From contig JAEPRB010000041.1 in NCBI GenBank assembly GCA_016758965.1, positions 1-64,000 on the forward strand: a stretch of 64,000 nt of DNA, in the 5' to 3' direction. Of this stretch, positions 1 through 10,351 are shown piece after piece. Positions within the stretch are counted from its first letter, which is position 1. Every line of letters starts with the position of its first letter. The stretch comes from Circinella minor (Eukaryota; Mucoromycota; Mucoromycetes; Mucorales; Lichtheimiaceae). A program made the position numbers and the translations under genes. The notes under the pieces were generated by a model. That model worked only from the letters and a program-made list of their open reading frames with translations. It did no database searches and was not told where the DNA came from.

Positions 1-1125
1 GGTAATCCATATCAAATCCCATATTTTATATATAAACATACCTGAAGCAAGCTAAACATTAAAAATGCAAATGCACCAACTGGACATCTAAACACGTTTT
101 CATGACGAATGACACATGCAAATTTGATTCCTTAACACTTGAAGACTAACAATACTAACAGTTAAAATGTAATTTGTCGGAAGAGTAAAGTTAATAAATT
201 GACAAACAAAATTATACGTACGTATTATGTTATTGACAAATATAATATTCAAATATATAAATAAATACCGATATATAATTATAATGAAAATGAAAGCAAT
301 ACTCTTATATTTTTTATCAAGTTTACATCAAATTTAACAGACATAAAGTAATGGGAAATGGATGTAAAATACCTAGACCGTAATTGTTACTAATACCATT
401 CTATTTGCCTCATACATGTTAGACGCTATAAAAGTCTCCTCCAACCGCCATAATAAAAAAGGACCTACGTAGCGTCAAGCTGAAAAAAAAAATAAACAGC
501 TTGTAACGAGAAAACATCCTGTATAAAATAAATCTCAATTCTAATGTTTATATATTACCATTCAATCTCTACGTATAATTATATTTTGTTTGTAGTACAG
601 TGTACATAACAAGTTTAAAGTTAAAGATAAAGTGGGGTGTTTGTAGCATGGGTTTCCCAAAGAAAAACATGGCGTTGTTTTGTTTTGGTTATCAAAATGC
701 TAAAAAAAAAAGTAGTTAAACTACCTAAGTAGTTTACCATCATTCATTATATATATGTATTCCTAATTCATCTATTATTACCTAGACTCTCTCTACTTTA
801 TCCATATTTCTTTTCTACTAATAGTTATATTATTATCAATATTAATTACCATATCAATAATACTCCGTAACAACTAAAAAAAATTACAACATCATTATAT
901 TATTTACCTCTTATTATTAGTACACGTTATATATTTATTATTCACATATCATATTACATATTTATACTTATCCCATTTTCTATAAACTGTTATTATGTAT
1001 ATTATTTTATCTTATTTATCTTCAAATCAAATATATTATTATCACATATTTTAATACGTATTATATATTATTTTCATTTTACCCCAAATATAATATAATT
1101 CAAACTTCTTAAATAGGAAGGCCAC
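1..1125. other. AT-rich intergenic DNA, no gene seen
   Basis: No supportable coding region or RNA gene on either strand. The stretch is dominated by A/T runs and short ATTATT-type repeats, with several TACGTA palindromes (for example near 213-221, 465 and 572). It leads into the LINE relic. Confidence 0.7.
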
Positions 1126-2345
1126 ATGGCTCGACAATCCAACACTCACCACATTAAACGATTTTCGACTAAAGCTTTACGTCCCAACACTAGATTTATT
1201 ATCACCACCCTCAATCTCAGTGAGAATATGTTACGTACGTACAATAAAACCAAAATGAATAAGCTCATTAAACGATACTCTCGGCAATGTGGATCGTGAC
1301 GACAAAAAAAAAAGCTAAAAGACTTACAAAGTAAGCGAAATAGTTTTCTGCGCGACCAACCATCCCATGTGATTTATGTACAAGTGCTATCAACAACTGA
1401 AGTTCAAATTTCTTCCCTTTAAAAAGAAATATGTAACAAACATCTTAGTTATTCATTTAAAAACTTGATGGCGAGAAAACAGTGAAGTCTCTGCCAGTTA
1501 TTACGTTCAAAGAACTATTCAACAGAGGCAAACATCAAAATATATTGCTCAGCTCCAACACCTTGCTACTAGTGAAAATCATACTGCTCCTGAAGGCATG
1601 CAGACAGAAGCTTTGGCTTTTTACCAATCACTATACACTACGTATGAGGTAGATGATCCATCGATTAATCCAATGTTGAATTCATTACCACCATCTGCCT
1701 CTCTCGACCCCGACAACGCCGAATCACTAGTTTGTGATTTTCATCTTGATGAATTACGAGATGTTACAAAACGCTCTTCCAAACAGAGCAATCCAAGGGA
1801 TGATAGACTGCCACACTTGTTTTCCTATCTTTTTTTTAACACCCATTGTATGAGCAATTAATCATCAACATCTATTACCAAGCTTGTCAAGGCGGCATAT
1901 ATTCTATATCGTAACAAAACTCTTGTCTAATTTTGCTAAGCTGAATGACCTATCATTAATGCATAATTGGCGATCGCTTAGTCTCACTAATTCCAAAGCT
2001 AAAGAATCATCAACAAACGTATCCGTGTGTCTCAACAATTAACCACACCTTTTCGAACAGATTTTTTACCCAACCGATTTATTGCAGATAATGAGCTTTT
2101 GGTAGGATTTGTGATGGAACAAACAAATCACCAACGCCATCACGATACGATTGGACTTTGTTAATTTTTTAAAAGGCATATGATTGCCTACATCTGATTT
2201 ATTTATCACAAGTGTTGAAAAAATATGGTTTTCCAATATGCACCATTAACAGCATTTCTAATTTTTTTTCCTACTCAAAAACGAATTAATATTAATGAAC
2301 ATGTCAACTTTTCTTCAATCACTCAATACAGAGGACTACGACAAT
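1126..2345 (+). pseudogene. Decayed non-LTR (LINE) retrotransposon fragment
   Basis: A reading that hops between frames resembles the region before and inside the reverse transcriptase of fungal LINE elements. Around 1311-1410 an open piece reads LKDLQSKRNSFLRDQPS. From about 1468 to 1861 an open piece has the pre-RT signature: LAFYQSLYTTYEVDD, then a LDELRD-like segment and SNPRDDRLP where active elements have S-PG-DGLP. At about 2085-2345 further frame-shifted fragments echo RT blocks: a LLDF-K-YD-like block near 2155-2180, a KKYGFP block near 2218-2238 and a YRGLRQ block near 2327-2344. Several stops and frameshifts interrupt it, and I see no poly-A tail or target-site duplication. It is a dead remnant; family assignment is by pattern only. 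Confidence 0.6.
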
Positions 2346-2869
2346 GTAAAATTATTAATATGCTTGTGCTTGTTGACTAAAGATAATTAATTTTTTCCTG
2401 AGTTCAAAAATTTATCGTCTTTCTTTCATTACTATCAGTATATTATGTTCGAAGCCACGTTCTACTATTATATATTTGCCAAAATTATTTTGTATGTTTC
2501 GCAACCTCCCCCTCGGGAACAACGATTATCCTTTTGGTCCTCATATGTAGTTTATAGATGTTCTGTGTCAGATACCTAGATCATCGGGGTCGCCATTTCG
2601 TTTTAGATTAATTCGAATTTCAAAATACAAGGCCTTGTTTTATAGGTTTATCCCATGAAATTATAATATCTCAAACAAAGTATACATAGACATAACAAAT
2701 TGATTTTCTAAACATTGGAAACACTAGCACTATTTTTTATTATTGTCAATCATTATTGTTTAATTTTTTATGATACTTCACAAACCATAAATCAAAAGAA
2801 CATACCATTTTCACGTCAACTCAATATGATTCAGTTTCATTATTGTTTCAGGTACAGAAAAAAAATGAA
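2346..2869. other. Intergenic, upstream of the thaumatin-like gene
   Basis: No convincing gene. May include the degraded 3' end of the LINE relic (a more GC-rich patch at about 2500-2600) and then the promoter region of the gene starting at 2946. Confidence 0.5.
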
Positions 2870-2878
2870 TATAAAAAG
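2870..2878 (+). promoter_or_regulatory. TATA box of the thaumatin-like gene
   Basis: The sequence TATAAAAAG lies about 70 bp upstream of the ATG at 2946. This spacing supports the 2946 start over the longer in-frame opening at 2715, whose extra N-terminus would hide the signal peptide. Confidence 0.6.
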
Positions 2879-2945
2879 GCCATCCAGGGACATATTTCGA
2901 CTTTTTTTAATTATCTTTATACAAATACATTATATCCAAGAAAAT

Positions 2946-3749
2946 ATGTTGAACATAATCAAGATTACTGCTATCCTTGCTTTCGCTGGCGTTAGCCTGG
3001 CTGCTCCTGCTAGTTCCTCATCTGACTCTGCTTCACCTTCATCTTCTGGAGCAGGTAGTGGTTCTTCTACTTCATCCTCTTCAGGTCCATCTGCATCTTC
3101 TTCCTCTGGTGGCGGTAATTCTACTTCATCCGGTGATGGTGGTGGCGGTGGTGGTGGTGACGTTAAAGTTACTGTCAAAAATAGTTGTAGCAATAATCTT
3201 AAAATCTACAAGTTAACCAATGGTGGTGGCGATCAAGAAAGTCAAGATGTTTCTGCAGGTTCATCGCATGATTTCCAAGTCAGCTCCGACTGGTCTGGTC
3301 GATTCTGGGGCTGTAAAGAAGGTGGTGATTGTGGTTCATATGGCTCTGCCGTCTCACTTGCCGAATTCTTATTCAAGGGTTATGAAGGAAGTGATTTCTA
3401 TGATATTTCATTTGTCGATGGTTTCAACTTACCCATGAGTATCGAACCTGAAGGTCAATCTGGTGGTGGTGATGGTTATAACTGTGGTTCACCTACATGT
3501 TCAAGCTTGCCATCATGCCCTGATGAATTAAAGGGTAAAGATGGTGCATGTAAAAGTGCTTGTGCTGCTTTTGGTACTGAAGAATATTGTTGTACTGGTG
3601 AATATAACTCTCCTGACAAGTGTAAGGCTAGTGAATATGCTGATCAATTCAAGTCTGGTTGTTCCGATGCTTATAGTTATGCTTATGATGATGCCAAGAG
3701 TACCTTTGGATGTAAATCTGACAAGTACACTGTCACTTTCTGTCCTTAA
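2946..3749 (+). CDS. Secreted thaumatin-like protein
   Basis: A single-exon protein of 267 aa. Residues 1-19 (MLNIIKITAILAFAGVSLA) form a signal peptide. Residues 20-72 are a Ser-rich then Gly-rich linker (a run of seven Gly), probably O-glycosylated. Residues 73-267 are a thaumatin domain opening with VKVTVKNSC and including the typical GRFWGC segment, the DFYDISFVDGFNLPM block, CPDELKG and the final YTVTFCP. The domain has 14 cysteines, enough for seven disulfides. Thaumatin-like proteins are cell-wall or secreted proteins, some with beta-glucan binding or glucanase activity; which applies here is unknown. The start at 2946 was chosen because it opens the signal peptide and has a TATA box about 70 bp upstream; the same frame is open back to 2715. 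No introns. Confidence 0.9.
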   Translation: MLNIIKITAILAFAGVSLAAPASSSSDSASPSSSGAGSGSSTSSSSGPSASSSSGGGNSTSSGDGGGGGGGDVKVTVKNSCSNNLKIYKLTNGGGDQESQDVSAGSSHDFQVSSDWSGRFWGCKEGGDCGSYGSAVSLAEFLFKGYEGSDFYDISFVDGFNLPMSIEPEGQSGGGDGYNCGSPTCSSLPSCPDELKGKDGACKSACAAFGTEEYCCTGEYNSPDKCKASEYADQFKSGCSDAYSYAYDDAKSTFGCKSDKYTVTFCP

Positions 3750-5353
3750 AAAATATCAAATATATATATATATATATACCATTCGTTTCCCTCTTTTCTT
3801 TCTCAAAAAAAAAACTTTACGTACATTAAATAAAAAAAAACAGCTGGACTGTTGAAACTTCTTTTATTATGTAAAAAAAAATCCAAATTCTATATTGTTT
3901 GTTTCTTATTATATTCACATATTGATGGATTATTATGGTAAACAGTATGAAATATGCATAGAGAAGTTTTATTTTTCTGAATTGGTTTAATAAAATTTCT
4001 TTGTTTATTCTTGATAACACGAGTCTACCATATACTTCATTGCTAATCAGGATACATAATGAATTTATTAACATTAGGTTGATGATAAAATAATATAGAC
4101 TAGATGATAATACTGCAAATAAAAAAATGTAAAAAGAAAATCTCGAATGTATATGTGAGCATCAATAATGGAGCAAACAAGATCATTTCGCTGGGTCATC
4201 AAATTTTCAAGACTCTATTTCCAATTGTTTCCGTGAAACCTTGACTACATTGGTCACAACATTGATATTCTTCTTTATGAGGGATTTTCTTCCAATTTGA
4301 TTTGATCTGTACCATTTTCTTCGATGCCACTACGCGCACCATTGCTATTAAAACAATGTACAAAAGAGTACGTATAACAATGTGATACAGTCAGATTGCA
4401 GCAAAATAGAAAATAATTAACTACACTCAGTCTATCATAGCAATTTTGATTGTTTTTTTTTTTCAACTAGGTTAAATAAATTCACGGATAAACATAAAAA
4501 ATAATTATCTATTTTTGTTGTAGTAGATTACAAAAGGTATTGATTCTTTAGAAAATATTTTTATGGAAGAGCCAAGGAGGGTCCGTGCTTTTTCGGAGTT
4601 GTTTTGTGAAACAATGAGAAGTTTAAATATTTGGATCGGCATAGTGAGGATTGGGTACTTCTTTAATTATTAGAACAGGTTTCCTTTTTTATCATTCCCT
4701 TTATGTTTTTTTTTTATTTTATTCGTGCAAAACTTGTTACTTGGCAACATCACATGCCCCCCTTTTTCTGTATTTAAAAGTAGTCATAACTACAGAAATC
4801 CAAATTTTGAAAACCGATCAGGGTTATAAAAAGGGATAACTTTTTTTTTTCTTCTTTATTCTTTTGCTCGTATTTTGGGGTGTTTCGGGATCTGTTTCAA
4901 CCCATTATCACGTTAAACCAAATGGGAACAAAATAGGATGATCATGAATTGTCTGTTTTAACCTCTATTTTATCCTATTGTCACGTTAATCAAAAATGGG
5001 CAAAAAAAGGGGCGTGATGAAAGTTTTTTGCTTATTTTTTACCATTTCACGTTAAATAATGGGAAAAAAAGACCAACTTTAATAAGTAAATGATAAAAAA
5101 AAAAAATATTATTATTTTTATAATAATAATACGTAGTTATAATAATTTCTTGGATGAATAATAAATTCATTATTATTGGTCATATAGAATTTTTTATGGT
5201 GCATCCTCAATTTTTATTAGTAGAAAAAAGAGCTGGATAAAAAGAGTTGGTATAATAATGTGGATGATAACCTGTTACTCTTATTGTACAGATAATATGG
5301 AGAGGGTTTCTACTTGAAAAATCTCAAGATATTTTTCTGTTGATGTTATTATT
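3750..5353. other. Intergenic, with three CACGTTAA hairpin repeats
   Basis: No supportable gene. Starts with an AT microsatellite (about 3757-3778) after the thaumatin-like stop. Holds three imperfect repeats at 4901-5072, listed separately. The rest is AT-rich with homopolymer runs. Confidence 0.6.
4901..5072. repeat. Three imperfect CACGTTAA/ATGGG repeats
   Basis: Three related units at 4901-4926, about 4974-5000 and 5041-5063 share the core TCACGTTAA followed by AATGGG and an A-rich tail. The first is a small hairpin (CCCATT ... AATGGG around CACGTTAAAC) and the third keeps a CCATT ... AATGG stem. Spacing is about 65-75 bp. Confidence 0.6.
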
Positions 5354-5554
5354 TTATGGAGGGGCAATATCACATATATAAAAATTGCAACTATTTGAGC
5401 AACAATCTTTGTTCACTGAGCAAAAGCTATTCGATGATTGACAACCATATTCCTTCCTTTTAATGCTAGCTGAAATTACAACATCACTTGTTATTGTAAT
5501 TATTAATATAATAATAGAGAGAAAAAACGCAAATCGTAAAGGTACTTGAATCAT
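5354..5554 (-). CDS. Small secreted knottin-like cysteine-rich peptide
   Basis: An intronless 66-aa protein. The N-terminal ~30 residues are a hydrophobic signal peptide (core FAFFLSIIILIITI) ending near VVISAS. The mature part has six cysteines in the order C-x6-C-x5-CC-x3-C-x4-C, the arrangement of an inhibitor cystine knot (knottin) fold. It sits alone in AT-rich DNA. A TATATAAATATC element lies just upstream on the minus strand (about 5561-5572). Six-Cys knottins include protease inhibitors, antimicrobial peptides and channel-acting peptides; nothing here says which role, and function is unknown. The short length leaves some chance of a fortuitous ORF, but signal peptide plus knot spacing argue it is real. 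Confidence 0.65.
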   Translation of the reverse strand: MIQVPLRFAFFLSIIILIITITSDVVISASIKRKEYGCQSSNSFCSVNKDCCSNSCNFYICDIAPP

Positions 5555-7433
5555 TGATATTTATATATTGGTATGATAATAGTAAACTAACTTATCTATA
5601 TTCAATGCATATCATAATTAATTACTAGGTTAAAAAAAATACTCTCTACTAAAAGCACTTACTAGATGAACAGGTTAAAAAAAAGATAAAGAAGATCATT
5701 TAATCAATAAAAAAAAATTGTTTTAATTATATAGGCATATGAATTGTTTGACAACTGAACAATAAAAAAAAAACTACGGAAACTCTTCTTATCTTTGGCA
5801 ACAGATTGTTAAATTTGCTAAAGTTGTCAAAAGTAATTTTCATGTTCTAAAATTGATTTAATGCTAAATCCAATATTAGAACTTCAAAAGTGACTAAATG
5901 ACATTTTATCCAGCATACGTAAATATTAGCAAGACCGAAGAGATCTTTTATTATTAATTGTGGTTACGTATCATGTGTGTGACAAATAATTATCAGTCAA
6001 ATCTAATATTTGTGTGATGATTTTGATAGTTGGGTCGTATTTTGATACTTTGAAGTTTTTGACTTGGTGTGAAACGATAAACTTATCTTGTTTTATTTAA
6101 TGTTGTCAATCACTCAGCAACTCAACAAGAGTTTACATTGATATTAATGTCAATTCATAGCATCTCCGCATTATTCAAAGAACAGCAAGTATGTGGAAAT
6201 AAGAAGTAGCACTATAAACACCGCTTATGATGATATAATGACAACTTTATTTACTTTGCACAACAGTTTTACCCGTTAAATATGACTCACTTATTGTTTG
6301 TAATCAACTGGCAAATGAACCATTATGCACTATCATCAATGATTATTTCCTACAGGTAAAAAAAAAAGTATTCAGGAGCTTTCTTACCAAGTTCCAAAAT
6401 CTCTTTATATTTATAATAAACACATACAATAACTGGTAAAAGAGAAGCTATGAACTTGGAGAGTGGACAAAAGTAGAGCGAAAGGTTAAAACTTTTCTCT
6501 AATAATCTATAATTACTAAAATGCGTAGTAAAACAGTGGTAAACTTTTGCTATGATTGATGAAGAGTTTGAAAGCAAAAAGTTAATTCAAAAGAGTAAAG
6601 TAAACCACTAATTTTTTTTTTATAAAAATGCTTCACTACTTAGTCTATCTCAAAACCAAAAAACCAAATATTGTTATAGCAACCGATGACTGTGACGAAC
6701 ACAGAGTAGCCATTTTCATAGCTCCAAATCAACTAAAATCAAGGAGTCACCATTGTTTTGGTTCCACGTCTCCACGTCTCAAAAAAATATAAAACATAAC
6801 GTATTTAATAGATGCTTTTTTACATTTAATTGTCAAGCCATCCCCAAAGTTTAAGAGTATAAATATGAATTATCAATCATTCATAAATTGTTTTTATATG
6901 ATGCTGTGACAAATTATTTTTCCATTTTTTATGTTTCTAGGTGAATTACAATAATATCCAAGCCTGGGTATGAAAAATGTTTACTGTTTTTAGTTTCAAG
7001 ATCCATAATCATAAGACGATCAATCTCGCTATTGTCATGAAATATTTTGTTGTTTTAATAACTCATTATATAGTATTTAAGCTATTAAAGTGCTTGAGTT
7101 TGTAAGAAAAAAAAAGAGAAATCACGATGTAGGACGACCTTATTATTACGTAAAAGGTTTTTAAAGTATTGACTAAATTAAAACAGTATGTAGTAGATTT
7201 GTTCTATATGCTGTTAATATAAAGTTAAAGAAAAACATTTTTAAAAATAATTGTTACGTATTTTTAATTTTCTCATTATTTCTACTAAAACTAATATTAT
7301 TCGCAAACTTTCATTCTACAACTTTATTATCGTATTATTCTTATCTGATTATCTCTTTGTTTACTAATAAAGCTATAAAATTCATCATTGCCAAGGCAGT
7401 GTCTAAGTGCAGTACTAAAAACTGGTTCTTTTG
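5555..7433. other. Intergenic AT-rich DNA, no gene seen
   Basis: Only short, low-complexity open frames. Several TACGTA sites (near 5919, 5964, 7148 and 7257). Nothing else supportable. Confidence 0.65.
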
Positions 7434-9155
7434 TTAGAGTGTTGAAAGGAATACTGTAACTTGTTCATTTGTTGATAGTTTGCTCGCACCGGTATTCATT
7501 GCTTTGAGCAGCATAGTGCCCGAAATTTTTTCTCCTTCTGTTCCATTGTTGCTTAAAATCGCCAATTTTTCGAAACCTACTTTAATAGATTCCTTTGCAC
7601 ATTGTTTATAAGCTCCTTTTAATATACTTTTTAGTTCGTTCCAAAAGCATTGTGGTGGTGGTGATGATAGGTTATTATCGTTGTTTTTCTTGTTATTATG
7701 GTCGTCATTCTTATTAATAATACAACAAACGTTGTTCCATTTTCCTTGTTTTAATCGACGCCATATATATCGAGTAAGTATCAATGTTGTAAATAATTCA
7801 ACGTTGCTAATATATGAATACTCAGAATGTAGTAGTTCTTGATCTTCTTCATTAACCATTTCATGCATCCATTCAAAGTCCTTCATCATATCTGTAACTT
7901 GATCGGCATCTTGATTCATGTCACCGTGTCTAATAAAAGTACCGCATAAAATCGATTCTTCACGTAGTCGTAGACCTCTCTCTTTTAATTTTTCCAATAA
8001 TATCGCTTTTCGTTGATTTGAAGAATTTTGTCGTTGCTTAACACGCTGGTCTCGTTTGTATATTAATTCTATAAAGGACTCCACATCTTCATGAGTGGAG
8101 ATCCGGCCGTACGTAGCATCCAAAATTGATGTGTTGAGGTTCAATATTTAGATCATCAAATCGACGTTGCAATTGTATTTGTCGAAAAATCATGAGAATA
8201 GTTGTATCCAAATCACAACTATGTTGTGCTTGTATATATTCGGTATATAAAGAATGTGAGGTGAAAAAACGTTTGTCCACTAGATTATCTACTGCTATTA
8301 ATCCCCCTGCAGAAATTATTTGTCCAATTCGTGCATCTATTTGAGAGCGACGATGGTCTTGTTTGATAACTTCATTTCGTTTTCACGTTTGTCGTTTTCG
8401 CTGCTGAAACTCTTGATTCGCAATATAACCAACAAAACCTCGATACGGATCCGTTTCTCGTGAATGAAGAATTGCAGCATTGTAGTGTATCCAGTTTGGT
8501 ACTTGCGGATGAGTTTTAAAATAAGATTGTCGACATGGTAAGCATAATTTTTCGATTGCATGATGTGACTGGACGGCTACAGGGAGTGGTGCCCTTGCTT
8601 CAACCGACCAGCATTTTCCATGACATTCATCACAATTAAATGTCTTAAAGAATATACAGCTTCATAGTATGGGTTTTGAGAACCGCGGTAGCGTGTTATA
8701 GCTTTTCCAACACTAGTAGTATTATTGCATATCTCTTTCCAGATTGGTAATGTGATAACTATTTGTTTAAAAAGTTCGGACGCTTGAACTAACGTATACA
8801 TATTGGATGGTGCAATGTAACCAAAAATTTTATGCCATAGTTCAATAGGTAGATGGTGTTGTAGAGGTCTCTTCCTTCTTAGCAAGTCTGAGAGTTTTTC
8901 TGTTTCCGATGTTGCTGTTGTTGTACGACTCGTTCTTTGACGCTTCAGTCTTTTGCTGCGGTTCAGTTTATCTTTTTTTATTGGTATCGATTCTAGACTT
9001 GCCGATGATGCCATTGAAAGTGGACTTATATTGATTTTATTGTCGTCATCACAGTCTTCATGATGCTGAAAGTAATTAGAAAACTGTTGCGCAATACTAT
9101 CACTTGCTGTTAATAACACCTTGCGCTTTGAGCATTGTCTAAAGTTAATAGACAT
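7434..9155 (-). pseudogene. Broken F-box protein gene
   Basis: Reading leftward from the ATG at 9155, the first 192-aa frame has a basic Ser/Thr-rich N-terminus and an F-box at about residues 100-145 (LPIELWHKIFGYIAPSNMYT), the Skp1-binding module of SCF ligases. Coding sense then moves to another frame near 8638 (reading FNCDECHGKCWSVEARAPL, a CxxC-xxx-C segment), as if one T had been lost from a short T run. That frame meets an in-frame TGA at 8385-8383 and continues as KRNEVIKQDHRR. Near 8125-8144 sense shifts again into a 236-aa frame to the stop at 7434. So there are two frameshifts and one nonsense codon in 1.7 kb, while all neighbouring genes splice cleanly. Pseudogene is the best call; assembly error is the alternative. 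Confidence 0.65.
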
Positions 9156-10351
9156 ATATTAACAAAAAAAAAAGAATGTATAATATCAAAGATGCGTTTT
9201 AAAGAAAAAGATAATTTGGTGAGAGAGAGAAAAACATACGGATATATTGCTATTTATACTTATTTTATTTTTTGCTTTTAGAAAACAATGAGAATGTATT
9301 TCAACAATACGTACCAACAGTGGCAAATTTAAACTTTTAATTAATTTATTAATAACTAACAATCTAATTATAAGAACACAAAAACAAATGACAAAAAAAG
9401 AAAGAAATGTTTAGGAGCATCTTCTGCTTGTAAACACAACACTCTACCCTTTGTCTATTTTTATAGCTATAGAACAGCTGGCATTAATCGTAATATAATT
9501 AAAACATTCATATTTATTTTCTATTAAATTAAAAATATGAGCCGTGGCATAAAGAGTAGGTAATATATATCGCAATATAAACGTATATATTTACTTACTG
9601 TCAGATTATTATTTATATATTTATCTTTTCTTCTAGAAAACCATTTATTTCAGACAAGTAAAAGTTCATTATTAATTATTAAAGTCTTTCAAAATTTTTG
9701 AAAAACAATTTCTTTGTTGTAAAGTTTATTACTACCTACTACGCATCAGCAAGGTATAAGTTATTGTACTTTTCTGTGTCTATCCCCCCCCCCCTTTTTT
9801 TTTTGGACCTGAAGATATGTTGTCTAGATAACACTTTTTTTTTCTTCGTTCGCTTGTGATCATACGTAGAGATAGAGATATAAATGTGCATACATACTAT
9901 TATTATATATAAAAGCAAAATCGAACGATTTTTTTTTTTTTTTTTTGGATATTGTACAAATATAGAAAGCAACTAAACTCATAAATTCATCATTCCAACT
10001 TTTGCCAGACTTCCAATCATATTTATTTTGATCATGTAAAGGCCGTTCATTATTATTGATTATAATATAATTTGACTCAATGTTGTTCTTCCATCCAAAA
10101 ACCAACAAACAAACATATTTTTAAGTAATTATTGCAGTAAAAATAAAAGATTTATAAAAAATGATAAAAAAAAGTACATTTTATTATTGTTATTAATGTG
10201 GTACGTAATTATTTTTTTTTCCTTTGTTATAATAATCAGTTAAAGTGAGTATGAGTGTAAATGGTTCTGATTATACTTTTATGTTTTAATACATTGTATG
10301 ATAAAGTATATACATATATCATATCATATGCTTTTATGTTTTCTTTTTCCA
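9156..10351. other. Intergenic, no gene seen
   Basis: Promoter side of the broken F-box gene and 3' side of the RNase H-like gene. Contains a C9/T11 tract near 9784-9804 and a T18 tract near 9929. No gene or RNA recognised. Confidence 0.6.

Noticed and set aside
2715..2945. Upstream in-frame extension of the thaumatin-like protein
   Set aside because: It would bury the signal peptide and run across the TATA box at 2870; the ATG at 2946 is the better start.
2930..3193. Minus-strand frame rich in Pro and Glu
   Set aside because: It is the antisense shadow of the Ser/Gly-rich linker of the thaumatin-like gene.
8577..9155. Reading this as a complete 192-aa F-box protein on its own
   Set aside because: Coding-like sequence continues in another frame beyond its stop with CxxC motifs, so the stop looks secondary.
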